Positions 1-7,954 of a DNA stretch of 64,000 nucleotides are shown here, one piece after another. The notes below the pieces were generated by a model. That model was not told where the DNA came from and ran no database searches. It saw only the letters and a program-made list of their open reading frames with translations. The translations under genes were made by a program, and so were the position numbers. This stretch comes from Amycolatopsis sp. 2-15 (GTDB taxonomy: Bacteria > Actinomycetota > Actinomycetes > Mycobacteriales > Pseudonocardiaceae): NCBI RefSeq assembly GCF_030285625.1, contig NZ_CP127294.1, positions 8,030,001 through 8,094,000 on the forward strand, given 5' to 3'. Position 1 is the stretch's first letter; each line of letters starts with the position of its first letter.

Positions 1-308
1 GTGCGCACGCCGCCGACGGCCGAGACGAACAGCTGGTTGTCGTTCACGTCGTCCGCGACCGCGGCGAACAGATCGTCCACGTGGTACGGCTTCACCGTGA
101 GCAGCACGGTTTCCGCCGTGCGGATCGCGGGTCCGGCTTCGGCCGTGGTCGCCACGCCGTAGTGCTCACGCAGATACGCGGCGCGCTCCTCGGCGAGCTC
201 GACCACGACGACCTCGGCCGCCGTGAACCTCGGTTCGGTGCCGGCGAGCAGTCCGGCGAGCAGCGCCTCGCCCATGTTGCCGCCGCCGATGATGGCCAGT
301 TTCGTCAT
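1..308 (-). CDS. proC: Pyrroline-5-carboxylate reductase, 5' part only
   Basis: Only the N-terminal ~102 residues lie in the window; the gene runs off the left edge. The protein opens with MTKLAIIGGGNMGEALLAGL, the Rossmann GxGxxG nucleotide-binding loop typical of ProC, followed by LLTVKPYHVDDL, which fits the family's conserved VKP segment. ProC reduces 1-pyrroline-5-carboxylate to L-proline with NAD(P)H in the cytoplasm. The ATG overlaps the TGA of the upstream proline-racemase-family gene (ATGA), so the two are translationally coupled. That pairing suggests a role in hydroxyproline or proline-analogue breakdown, where a reductase for a cyclic imine is needed, rather than only housekeeping proline synthesis. 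This last point is inference. Confidence 0.85.
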   Translation of the reverse strand, partial: MTKLAIIGGGNMGEALLAGLLAGTEPRFTAAEVVVVELAEERAAYLREHYGVATTAEAGPAIRTAETVLLTVKPYHVDDLFAAVADDVNDNQLFVSAVGGVR

Positions 309-1315
309 CGCAGGGTGAACCCCGTTCCCAGTTCGTCGGCCGGGTCGAGCGTGAACACGCTCTCGCCGGCCAGGTGTGCGGTGCCTTCGATCTCCGTGGC
401 GACGCCGCCGTCGGTGCCGGTGCCGCCGGTCGGCAGGATCCGGCCGGTGAAGGTGGTGCCGATGATCGAGCCGTGGGTGAGCACGTCGCCCTCGCGCAGC
501 CGGCCCTCGGCCGCGAGCAGCGCCAGCCGCGCGGAAGTGCCGGAGCCGCAAGGGGAACGGTCGACCTGACCGTCGGCGAACACGGTCACGTTGCGCTGGT
601 GCGGTCCGGTCGCGGTGTCGCCGAGGTCGTCGTAGAGGATCACGCCGTAAACGCCGCCGAGCCGGCTGTCCGCGGCGTAGCGCGCCCACAGCGTGCCGCT
701 GAGGGCGGCCTTGACCTCGCGGCCGGCGGCCACGAGCTCGGTGTGGTGCTCGGGGACCACTTCGAGGCCGAACGCGGACGCCGGCACGCACGCGTAGATC
801 GCGCCGCTGTAGGCGAGATCGACCGAGACCGGCCCGCTTTTCGTGCTGACCTCGACGCCGCGGCTGAGCACGGTCGTGTCGACATTGCGGAAGGCCACCT
901 TCCGCACCTCGCCGCCTTCGCACGTCACGGCGGCGGTGACGCGGCCCGACGGGACGTCCATCGGCACCTCGGTCACGCCGTCGGCCGCCGCTTCGACGCG
1001 GCCGGTGCGCACGGCCCACGCGCCGAGCGCGATCGTGCCGTGCCCGCAGGCCGTGGAGTAGCCCTCGCGGTGCCAGAACAGCACCCCGAACAACGACCCG
1101 GCCGTCTGCGGCGGCACCAGGAAACAGCCGTACATCGCGGAGTGCCCGCGCGGCTCGCGCACGAGCAGCTCGCGCACCGCGTCGATGGCCGGCGTCGAGC
1201 ACGCGACCTCGCGCCGTTCGAGCACCGTCGTGCCGGGAATCTCCGGCGCCCCACCGGTGACGATGCGGAAGGGCTCCCCCGCCGTGTGGTAATCGGTGAC
1301 GGTCACCGCGTCCAC
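305..1315 (-). CDS. Proline racemase family protein (4-hydroxyproline epimerase-like)
   Basis: A 336-residue protein with a GTG start. Two catalytic-type cysteines are visible: Cys90 in STACGHGTIALG and Cys256 in DRSPCGSGTSA. In this family two cysteines act as the acid/base pair of racemases and epimerases, whereas trans-3-hydroxy-L-proline dehydratases carry Thr at the second site. The residues seen therefore favour an epimerase or racemase over a dehydratase. It is coupled by a 4-bp overlap to the proC-like gene, consistent with a pathway that inverts hydroxyproline and then handles a pyrroline product. The substrate cannot be fixed from sequence. It is read divergently from the membrane protein gene at 1454. 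Confidence 0.85.
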   Translation of the reverse strand: MDAVTVTDYHTAGEPFRIVTGGAPEIPGTTVLERREVACSTPAIDAVRELLVREPRGHSAMYGCFLVPPQTAGSLFGVLFWHREGYSTACGHGTIALGAWAVRTGRVEAAADGVTEVPMDVPSGRVTAAVTCEGGEVRKVAFRNVDTTVLSRGVEVSTKSGPVSVDLAYSGAIYACVPASAFGLEVVPEHHTELVAAGREVKAALSGTLWARYAADSRLGGVYGVILYDDLGDTATGPHQRNVTVFADGQVDRSPCGSGTSARLALLAAEGRLREGDVLTHGSIIGTTFTGRILPTGGTGTDGGVATEIEGTAHLAGESVFTLDPADELGTGFTLR

Positions 1316-1336
1316 TGTGGACCTTCCAGGCTCGCT

Positions 1337-1379
1337 GTAGTGTTCATGACAGGTGACAGTACATGGTAGTTTTCACTAC
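1337..1379. promoter_or_regulatory. Inverted repeat GTAGTG/CACTAC, possible operator
   Basis: GTAGTG at 1337-1342 and CACTAC at 1374-1379 are inverted copies 31 bp apart, just upstream of the proline-racemase-family gene. The stretch between them is unusually AT-rich for this genome, as expected for a promoter. The arms are short, so this is only a weak operator candidate. Confidence 0.25.
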
Positions 1380-1423
1380 GGGAAGACCTGTGCGCGCGGT
1401 CACCGCCGCCGCTTGTCCGGAAT

Positions 1424-1443
1424 ACTATTCGTGCACGAATAGT
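1424..1443. promoter_or_regulatory. Perfect 20-bp palindrome, probable MarR operator
   Basis: ACTATTCGTGCACGAATAGT is identical to its own reverse complement over all 20 bases and ends 10 bp before the ATG of the membrane protein gene at 1454. The same transcription unit encodes a MarR regulator at 2692. MarR proteins bind palindromes of about this size and usually repress their own operon, so autoregulation by that MarR protein is the simplest reading. The position would block the promoter or ribosome access. Confidence 0.6.
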
Positions 1444-1453
1444 TGACTCGGGC

Positions 1454-2677
1454 ATGAAGACTTCCGTGCTCGCCCGGCATCGCTGGTGGTGGCAGCCGCT
1501 GGGGATCTCCCTGCTGCTGGTGCTGGTGTTCATCGGTCTCTACGTCGGGTTCCAGCGCAGCCCGCAGCCCTACCAGATGCCCGTCGCGGTGACCGGGACC
1601 TCGTTGCAAGCGCAGTTCGCCGGAGCGACCGGGCCGGCCGTGGCCGTCGTGCCCGTCGCCGACCAGGCCGCGGGCGACGCGCTGCTGCGCCACGGCGACG
1701 CCGTCGCGACGCTGACGGACCAGGCCGGGCACCTGCGGCTGGACGTCGCCGGCGCGAGCGGCGCCACGACCGTGTCCGCGGCCGAGAAGCTGGTGACCGC
1801 GTTCGCGCAGCACCGCGGGCAACCACTGGTGGTCACCGACGTGCTGCCGCTCTCGGTGTTCGACAGCAAGGGGATGTCGGGCTTCTACGTGGCCTTCGGC
1901 GTCACGCTGGCGTCGTTCGCACTGGCGCAGAACCTCCTGGGGGCCGCGCGGCGCGTCCGGCTGCGCCACCGCATGGCGGCGCTCGCGGGGTTCGCGGTGC
2001 TGTCCGGGATCGTCGCGGCCACATTGGCCGGGCCGGTGCTCGGCGCGCTGCCCGCACCGTTCGTGCCGCTCGCGCTGACCCTCGGCCTCCTCTCGGCCGC
2101 GACGGCACTGACGACGAAGGCCCTGGGCACGTGGTTCGGCGCGATCGGCATCCCGATGTCGACGCTGCTGCTGCTCACCGTCGGCAACTCGACGAGCGGC
2201 GGCGTGCTCGGCGTGAACCTGCTGCCGGAACCGGCGCGGTGGGCGTCGGCCGCGCTGCCACCGGGCGCCGCGGTGCGCGCGCTGTCGGACCTCGACTACT
2301 TCCACGGCGCCCACCTGCTCGTGCCGGTCCTCACCCTGCTGGCGTGGTCCGCGGGTGCCGCTTTCCTGATCCACGTGCGGGAACGCGGCCGCGCCGCCAC
2401 CGCCGAGCCCGGGCGGCCGGCTTCGACCGGGGAGATTTCGGGTCACGTCAGCGCTCCGGCTGTCCTCGTCGTGACGGATCCGCAGGGCGCCGTCACCGCG
2501 CGGTCGGACACCGACGGCCGCGGCCGGTTCCACCTGACCGGCCTGGCGCCCGGCGACGTGACGCTGACCGCCGTCGCCGAGGGGTTCCTGCCGCGAACGC
2601 GGGCGCTGACGGTGCCCGCGAGTGGCGCGACAACCGTGGACCTCACCCTGGCGCCCGCGTACGCCCGCGCCGCATGA
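1454..2677 (+). CDS. ABC-2-like membrane protein with C-terminal carboxypeptidase-regulatory domain
   Basis: 407 residues. A single N-terminal membrane segment (about 17-34) is followed by an exported region of about 100 residues, then about five membrane segments between residues 141 and 305. This layout resembles the YhgE/Pip or ABC-2 permease group. After a Pro/Ala-rich linker, residues about 325-400 form a carboxypeptidase-regulatory-like beta-sandwich (SGHVSAPAVLVVTDPQGAVT, then GRFHLTGLAPGDVTLTAVAEGF). Adding such a domain to the end of a membrane protein of this class is uncommon. It is followed 14 bp later by a MarR gene and preceded by a perfect palindrome. No ATPase partner is adjacent, so transport is unproven; the exported substrate is unknown. 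Confidence 0.65.
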   Translation: MKTSVLARHRWWWQPLGISLLLVLVFIGLYVGFQRSPQPYQMPVAVTGTSLQAQFAGATGPAVAVVPVADQAAGDALLRHGDAVATLTDQAGHLRLDVAGASGATTVSAAEKLVTAFAQHRGQPLVVTDVLPLSVFDSKGMSGFYVAFGVTLASFALAQNLLGAARRVRLRHRMAALAGFAVLSGIVAATLAGPVLGALPAPFVPLALTLGLLSAATALTTKALGTWFGAIGIPMSTLLLLTVGNSTSGGVLGVNLLPEPARWASAALPPGAAVRALSDLDYFHGAHLLVPVLTLLAWSAGAAFLIHVRERGRAATAEPGRPASTGEISGHVSAPAVLVVTDPQGAVTARSDTDGRGRFHLTGLAPGDVTLTAVAEGFLPRTRALTVPASGATTVDLTLAPAYARAA

Positions 2678-2691
2678 GGCAGCCTTGAGCC

Positions 2692-3138
2692 ATGGACACC
2701 GGACCGGACCACGACGTCGAGGACGGCGAGCGCCCGCTCGGCGACGCTCCGCTGTACCTGCTGCGCCAGGCGCTGCGCACCTACACCGCGCGCTGGCAGG
2801 ACACGGTGCGCGAGCTGACGCCGCCGCAGTACGTCGCGCTGCGGGTGCTGCGGGCCTCACCCGATCTCGACCAGGCGGCGCTGGCCGAGGCGACGCGGAT
2901 CGACACGGCCACGCTCACACCCTTGCTCGCCCGGCTCGAGGAGCGCGGCCACGTCGTGCGGCGCGTCGACCCGGGCAACCGCCGCCGCAAGCTGTTGCGG
3001 ATCACCGAGGACGGGGCCGCGGTGCTGCGCCGGGTCGCGCCGCTCGTCGCCGAGACCGAGGACACGTTGCTCGGTGAGCTGAGCGCGCAGCAGCGCACGG
3101 CGTTCACCGACGTGCTGCGGAGGATCGCGCACGCCTGA
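2692..3138 (+). CDS. MarR family transcriptional regulator
   Basis: 148 residues. The winged helix-turn-helix spans about residues 40-110 (LTPPQYVALRVLRASPDLDQ, the recognition region LAEATRIDTATLTPLLARLEERG, and the wing RRVDPGNRRRKLLRITEDG). Flanking helices would form the dimer interface. It sits 14 bp after the membrane protein gene, so both are probably one transcript under the palindrome at 1424-1443. MarR proteins typically repress a neighbouring efflux or detoxification gene and release DNA on binding a small phenolic or oxidant; the ligand here is unknown. Confidence 0.85.
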   Translation: MDTGPDHDVEDGERPLGDAPLYLLRQALRTYTARWQDTVRELTPPQYVALRVLRASPDLDQAALAEATRIDTATLTPLLARLEERGHVVRRVDPGNRRRKLLRITEDGAAVLRRVAPLVAETEDTLLGELSAQQRTAFTDVLRRIAHA

Positions 3139-3244
3139 GCGATGTCCCTATTGGTGGGGTTCGTGGCCGGTCCGGACCCTGCGGAGGAGGGCTCGCGCGA
3201 GGCAAGGTGGGAGGACCACACCGTTTCTCACCCAGGGAGTCGTG

Positions 3245-3883
3245 ATGACCGAGACGATCGCCGGGATCACCGTGCCGGACACGGAGCTCGTCGCCGAGGT
3301 GACGTCGCTGATCCGCGAGCAGTCCACCGAGCTGCTGTTCAACCACTCGCGCCGCGTGTTCCTCTTCGGCAGCCTGCAGGCGCGCGCCCTCGGCATCGAC
3401 CCCGACCCGGAGCTGCTCTACGTGGCCGCGCTCTTCCACGACACCGGTCTCGTGCCGCCGTGGCGCAGCGAGCAGCAGCGCTTCGAAATCGACGGCGCCG
3501 ACCAGGCCCGGGAGTTCCTGCTCGCGCACGGCCGTTCGGCCGCCGACGCCGACCTGGTGTGGACGTCGATCGCGCTGCACACCACGCCCGAGGTGCCCTA
3601 CCGGATGGCGCCCGAGATCGCCGCCACCACCGCGGGCGTCGAGACCGACGTGCTCGGCCTGCACCTGGACCGCGTGTCCGGCGAGGACATCGCCGCCGTG
3701 ACCGCCGCGCACCCGCGCCCGGACTTCAAGCGCCGGATCCTGCAGGCGTTCAAGGACGGGTTCGCCCACCGTCCCGACTCGACGTTCGGCACCGTGAACG
3801 CCGACGTGCTGGAGCACTTCGTGCCCGGCTTCAAGCACACCGACTTCGTCGACGTGATCGAGAACTCCGACTGGAAAGAGTGA
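3245..3883 (+). CDS. HD domain-containing hydrolase
   Basis: 212 residues from the ATG at 3245. That start is preferred over the overlapping GTG at 3242 because AGGGAG lies six bases upstream. An HD metal-binding core is visible: His34 in NHSRRVFLFGS and the His65-Asp66 pair in AALFHDTGL, with a later conserved histidine in SIALHTTPEV. The arrangement resembles the cyanamide-hydratase-like branch of HD proteins, which bind one or two metal ions and act on small molecules or nucleotides. Substrate is not evident. It stands alone downstream of the MarR gene with its own leader. Confidence 0.75.
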   Translation: MTETIAGITVPDTELVAEVTSLIREQSTELLFNHSRRVFLFGSLQARALGIDPDPELLYVAALFHDTGLVPPWRSEQQRFEIDGADQAREFLLAHGRSAADADLVWTSIALHTTPEVPYRMAPEIAATTAGVETDVLGLHLDRVSGEDIAAVTAAHPRPDFKRRILQAFKDGFAHRPDSTFGTVNADVLEHFVPGFKHTDFVDVIENSDWKE

Positions 3884-4006
3884 CGCCGGCCGGCCGCTGC
3901 CGTGCGCCCCGAGGACACGGTGGCGGCCAAAACGCTTGCGCGGCAACCCCGGTTGGTGTCATGATCGCGGTATGTCTGATGGAAAGGGCGTGCTCGCCCT
4001 CGCGCG

Positions 4007-5200
4007 GTGACCGCGCCCCGCGGGCCGGGAGCCCGCACTCTGGACCACTCTGAAATCCTTGACCCATCACGGGTTCGCTGGCAGATCGCCGAGGCCGCCC
4101 GGGCCGAATGGCTCGCCCACGCCCTCTCGTGCGAGCCCGCCGACCGGCCGGCCGCCGAGGCCGCGATCAGCGCGCTCTACGAGCTCGTCGATCAGCCTCC
4201 CCCGACGTTCGTGTGGGTCGATTCCCCTGGTGCGGCAGCGAAACTCGTGCCACCGAGCCGGACACTCTCGGCAGGGACACCGACCTGGCTGGAAAGCCGC
4301 CTCGCCAACTCGTTGTCAGAGCTGCGCGCGCGGCTCAACCGACGGATCGACTTCTCCGACCACTCGTCGCGGCGACCGGTCATCCCGCCGGAAGATCCCC
4401 CAGAAGCGCTTGATCGCGGCCTCGCACTCGACGCCCTGCTCGCCCACGGCGTGCGGGGTGCGCTGCGCAGCAGCGTTCTCGGTTCGGTCGCCGCCACGAT
4501 CAGGGCCGAGCTGCGCGAGCCGATCGGGCTCGGCTGGTACGGCCAGCACGAGGCCCACTGGGTGGCGCACTACGATGCCCACCGCCGGATTGGCGTACAC
4601 TTTGGACAGGAGCCTGAGCGGGTTTTCGGTCTGTGGGCCGAAACCGTGCGTTCGTGCGGCTGGTGGTGGCCCCGCGACGACGTGTGCGTGCTCACCGAGC
4701 GCCCGGTCGTCGTCCGCACCGAACCCGTGCCCGGCTCCGCGTACGGCGAGTTGCGGATGCACGCCGCCGACGGTCCCGCGATCGCCTATCCCGACGGCTG
4801 GCGCGCGTATGCGTGGCACGGCACGCCGGTGCCGCCGTGGGTGATCGAAGACGTGACGGCCGACGCCATCAACACCGAACGCAACATCGAGATCCGCCGC
4901 TGCGCCGTCGAGCGCCTGGGCTGGGATGGCTACATCGAGCGGGCGGGCCTCGCGTTCGTCGCACGGGCGCCGGACCCCGGCAACCCGGATTCCGAACTGC
5001 TGCTCTACGACGTGCCCCGCGCACCCGGCACGATCGCGCGCAGGCTGCTGCTCGCCGTCAACGGATCCGTGGAACGCGACGGCACCCGCCGACGCTACGG
5101 CCTGTCCGTGCCGCCGTGGTTCGACGACCCCGTCGACGCCGCCGGCTGGTCCTACGGGCTCACCGGAGCCCAGTACACCGGGCTGCTTCGCCGGACCTGA
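4007..5200 (+). CDS. DUF6745-like protein of unknown function
   Basis: 397 residues, GTG start without a clear ribosome binding site. The central and C-terminal part carries a pattern I associate with the DUF6745 family: GPAIAYPDGWRAYAWHGTPV, PPWVIED, then NIEIRRCAVERLGWDGYI and GTIARRLLLAVNGS. The sequence is rich in Trp and Tyr. No catalytic motif or membrane segment is visible. In actinomycetes such proteins are usually followed by a small partner, as here at 5231. The function is not known and I do not assign one. Confidence 0.6.
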   Translation: MTAPRGPGARTLDHSEILDPSRVRWQIAEAARAEWLAHALSCEPADRPAAEAAISALYELVDQPPPTFVWVDSPGAAAKLVPPSRTLSAGTPTWLESRLANSLSELRARLNRRIDFSDHSSRRPVIPPEDPPEALDRGLALDALLAHGVRGALRSSVLGSVAATIRAELREPIGLGWYGQHEAHWVAHYDAHRRIGVHFGQEPERVFGLWAETVRSCGWWWPRDDVCVLTERPVVVRTEPVPGSAYGELRMHAADGPAIAYPDGWRAYAWHGTPVPPWVIEDVTADAINTERNIEIRRCAVERLGWDGYIERAGLAFVARAPDPGNPDSELLLYDVPRAPGTIARRLLLAVNGSVERDGTRRRYGLSVPPWFDDPVDAAGWSYGLTGAQYTGLLRRT

Positions 5201-5230
5201 CCTTCCCTTCGAAACCCCAAGGTGATCACC

Positions 5231-5698
5231 ATGACCGAAGTATCCACACTGGACACCCAGACCATCAGCCTCGCCGACCTCCTCGACCGCTCCGGCCTCG
5301 ACGTGCTGGAGCACCTCCAACGCCAAGTCGCCGTTCCCGTGCTCGACGGGCTGCAGGCCCAAGGCGACCTCATCGTGATCCCGCACGCCCTTGTCGCAAG
5401 CACCGTCGTGCTGCGCACCAGCGCGTGGTGGCAGCCCGTGCCGCGCGGCGGTGTCGAACTGGTGCGCGGCGTGGACGGACGCAACCCGCACACACTGGTG
5501 GCCGATCCCGGCACCTGCCGGTGGACCTCGTCGATCCGCGACCCGCTGAACCTGGGCATCGCGGTGTTCGAGAGCTCCGCGCCCGCCTACCTGATCCACC
5601 CCGAGCACGGCGGCAGCGGGGTGGCTCCGGGCCGGTGGCTCGTGCGGCGCCAGCAGGAGCGAGGGGTGACCTTGACCAGGCTGCTGATCGCCGACTGA
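5231..5698 (+). CDS. Small conserved hypothetical protein, partner of the DUF6745-like gene
   Basis: 155 residues. ATG at 5231 is chosen because AAGGTGA at 5219-5225 is a good ribosome binding site; an in-frame GTG at 5222 overlaps that site. The protein is soluble, with a Trp-containing core (TSAWWQPVPRGGVELVRG and TCRWTSSIRDPLNLGIAVFE) and no recognised catalytic motif. It begins 30 bp after the DUF6745-like gene on the same strand, so the two are likely co-expressed and may form a functional pair. Function unknown. Confidence 0.6.
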   Translation: MTEVSTLDTQTISLADLLDRSGLDVLEHLQRQVAVPVLDGLQAQGDLIVIPHALVASTVVLRTSAWWQPVPRGGVELVRGVDGRNPHTLVADPGTCRWTSSIRDPLNLGIAVFESSAPAYLIHPEHGGSGVAPGRWLVRRQQERGVTLTRLLIAD

Positions 5699-5785
5699 AA
5701 CCGGCGCGGTACTCGAGTTGTACGTCCCTTGTATCCCGTTCCATGATTCTTTGCCCGGATTCATTCGCGGACGAGAGGACCAGGG

Positions 5786-6619
5786 ATGCTCAGGAAGGTC
5801 GTCACACTGACCGCGCTCGCGGCGGCGGCGCTCGGCGTGGCCGCACCGGTTTCGGCCGGTGCGGCCACGCAGGCGCTGCCCGCGGCGAGCATGGAGGCCG
5901 TGCTCAAGGCCGCGCAGATCGACCCGCGCCGCGCCGACAGCACGCAGACCCCCGGCGCGCACGACAGCGTGCTGCTGGTCGAACAGGCGCTGCAGGCCAA
6001 GGGACTGCTCGACGCGAAGTACGTGGACGGGTACTTCGGCACCACGACCATCACGGGGTACGCGAAGTACCAGAAGTCGCTGGGCTACACCGGGATCGAC
6101 GCCTCGGGCCTGCCCGGCCGCACGTCGCTGGAGAAGCTGGGCGACGGCCGGTACACCGTCACCGCCGTGATCGCCGCGGGCAGCCACGTGACCTACCACG
6201 GCGTCACGCTCAACACCCGCACCAAGACCATGCTCGTGGCCGCCGAAGGCCTGCTCGGGCGCCAGCTGAGCCTCACGCAGGGCTCGTACAACCCGGGTGG
6301 CGTCGACGCGTCGGCCGGGACGCACGACGGCGGCGGCACGTTCGACGTCTCGGTGGCGGGCCTGTCCACCGCGACCCGCACGAGCGTGGTCAAGACCCTG
6401 CGCCAGGTCGGGTTCGCGGCGTGGCTGCGCACGCCGGAGCAGGCCGACTGGGGTTACCACATCCACGCCGTCGCGATTTCCGACCCGGACCTGTCCTCGG
6501 GTGCCCAGCACCAGACCGGTGACTACTACCTGGGCCTCAACGGCCTGGCCGGACGCGGCGCGGACGACGGCCCGGCGGTGAACCCGAAGCAGACCTGGGA
6601 GGAGTACCAGCGCGGCTGA
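5786..6619 (+). CDS. Secreted peptidoglycan-binding protein with M15-like metallopeptidase region
   Basis: 277 residues. A Sec-type signal peptide covers about residues 1-27 (MLRK, hydrophobic Ala/Leu/Val core, cleavage near AGAA). Residues about 60-115 fit a peptidoglycan-binding type 1 domain (VEQALQAKGLLDAKYVDGYF, GYAKYQKSLGY). The C-terminal half carries HDGGGTFDV (His180, Asp187) and WGYHIH (His225, His227), the spacing of zinc ligands in M15-type D-Ala-D-Ala carboxypeptidases. The likely role is cell-wall binding and peptide hydrolysis outside the membrane. A 9-bp stem follows the stop codon. The peptidase assignment rests on this motif pattern only. Confidence 0.65.
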   Translation: MLRKVVTLTALAAAALGVAAPVSAGAATQALPAASMEAVLKAAQIDPRRADSTQTPGAHDSVLLVEQALQAKGLLDAKYVDGYFGTTTITGYAKYQKSLGYTGIDASGLPGRTSLEKLGDGRYTVTAVIAAGSHVTYHGVTLNTRTKTMLVAAEGLLGRQLSLTQGSYNPGGVDASAGTHDGGGTFDVSVAGLSTATRTSVVKTLRQVGFAAWLRTPEQADWGYHIHAVAISDPDLSSGAQHQTGDYYLGLNGLAGRGADDGPAVNPKQTWEEYQRG

Positions 6620-6628
6620 CGGCGGCGG

Positions 6629-6658
6629 CCTCGCCGGTTTCAGCCGGAGCCGGCGAGG
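6629..6658 (+). terminator. Stem-loop after the secreted wall protein
   Basis: CCTCGCCGG (6629-6637) pairs perfectly with CCGGCGAGG (6650-6658) across a 12-nt loop, 10 bp after the stop codon at 6619. There is no T-tract, which is normal for high-GC actinomycete terminators. Confidence 0.5.
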
Positions 6659-6728
6659 ACGTGCCGTGGTGGCACCCGCACCCCCCGCGGTGGTTGTATC
6701 GGGACCATCGACTACGGGGGGTGCTTCC

Positions 6729-7556
6729 ATGGCGAACAAGGCGTTCCGGTTCGGAGTGGTCGCGGCGGCCGACGGCAGCGGCGCGAAGTGGCAGGCCACG
6801 GCGCGGCGCGCGGAGGAGTTGGGCTACTCGACGCTGCTCTCACCCGACAACCTCAACCTGCCCTCGCCCACGGCGGCGCTGGCGATCGCCGCGGCCGTCA
6901 CCACGACCTTGCGGGTCGGCTCGTTCGTGCTGGCGAGCCCGCTGCGCACGCCGCGCGCGGCCGCGTGGGAGGCGCACAGCCTCACGCAGCTCACCGACGG
7001 CCGCTTCGAGCTCGGCCTCGGCACCGGCCTGCCCACGATGCGCCAGGCGGCCGACGAACTGGGCCTGCCCTACGGCTCCGGCCAGGACCGGCTCGACCAG
7101 GTGTCGGAGACCATCGACCACGTCCGGCGCCTCGACGGCTCCGCGCACACCCCGGTGATGATCGCGGCCGGCGGTCCCAAGGCCCGCCGGCTGGCCGCGG
7201 CGAAGGCCGACATCGTCACGCTCGCCGGGGGCGTGCTGACCACGCGCACCGAGATGGCCGGGTACGTGGACGAGATCCGCGCGGCGGCGGGTACTCGCGC
7301 CGACGACATCGAGTTGTCCCTCAACATCTTCGTGGTGGGCGAACAAGCGCCGCCGTGGATGAGCCGCTTCCTCGGCGGCCTCGACGCGAAAACCCTCATC
7401 GAGCGCGATTCGCTCACCGTGCTCACCGGTGACGTCGACGCCATGGCCGCCGAGCTCGAACGCCGCCGCGAAGAGCTCGGGGTGTCGTACTTCACCGTGA
7501 ACAGTGCGTTCGTCGAGGAGTTCGCTCCGCTCGTGGCGCGTCTCACCGGCAAGTGA
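6729..7556 (+). CDS. LLM class (F420/FMN-type) oxidoreductase
   Basis: 275 residues from the ATG at 6729; upstream in-frame starts exist but the homologous fold begins with FRFGVVAAADGSGAKWQATA. The luciferase-like monooxygenase barrel is recognisable from AEELGYSTLLSPDN, AAVTTTLRVGSFVLASPLRT, HSLTQLTDGRFELGLGTG and VMIAAGGPKARRLAAAKAD. The pattern fits the actinobacterial subfamily that uses coenzyme F420 or FMN to oxidise or reduce small molecules. It is monocistronic in this window. The cofactor choice and substrate cannot be decided from sequence alone. Confidence 0.8.
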   Translation: MANKAFRFGVVAAADGSGAKWQATARRAEELGYSTLLSPDNLNLPSPTAALAIAAAVTTTLRVGSFVLASPLRTPRAAAWEAHSLTQLTDGRFELGLGTGLPTMRQAADELGLPYGSGQDRLDQVSETIDHVRRLDGSAHTPVMIAAGGPKARRLAAAKADIVTLAGGVLTTRTEMAGYVDEIRAAAGTRADDIELSLNIFVVGEQAPPWMSRFLGGLDAKTLIERDSLTVLTGDVDAMAAELERRREELGVSYFTVNSAFVEEFAPLVARLTGK

Positions 7557-7954
7557 CGCGGGCCGCTGGGTCCACTTCGGACTCGAGGGTGGTGGAAACC
7601 TCGTGACCGTCTCGGGTCCTGGCACGGGGTTCATCCCGTTCCTCCCGCCGCCACCGCGCAGGCCAGGGCGTGTTCGATCGCCCTCACCTGGCTGAAGCCG
7701 GGCGACGGCGCCGTGCGGACCATGGGCGGACACCTGGGCTCGCGCTCCTGGCCGCCGGGGTCGTCTTGCTGCTCCTGTACGCGGTCCTGCGGTCCTGGCA
7801 CCCTCGTCGTGCCACTCGACGGTCCGGGGCGCGTGCGGTTCCAGTTCCAGAAGCAGCGGCCCTGGCGACGGTTCCCGAAACCTGGTTGTGCCAGCCGTCG
7901 CGGCGCGCGACCGCTAACCTGGTGGGAACGGTGCTGACGCGATGAGGAGAACGA
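7557..7954. other. 398-base stretch with no convincing gene
   Basis: The stretch separates the LLM oxidoreductase from the tandem TetR gene. A plus-strand open frame from about 7670 to 7945 contains one hydrophobic run (LALLAAGVVLLLLYAVL) and could be a very small membrane protein, but it lacks a good start and ribosome binding site. The last bases before 7955 (GAGGAGA) are the TetR ribosome binding site. Otherwise I see nothing definite. Confidence 0.4.

Noticed and set aside
4316..6799. Very long antisense frame opposite 4.3-6.8 kb
   Set aside because: Long open antisense frames are expected in GC-rich DNA; it has low-complexity Arg/Ala/Gly/His composition and overlaps credible plus-strand genes.
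7670..7945. Small plus-strand frame with one hydrophobic segment
   Set aside because: No ribosome binding site or clear start, and no resemblance to a known family; noted only as a weak candidate in a gene-free stretch.
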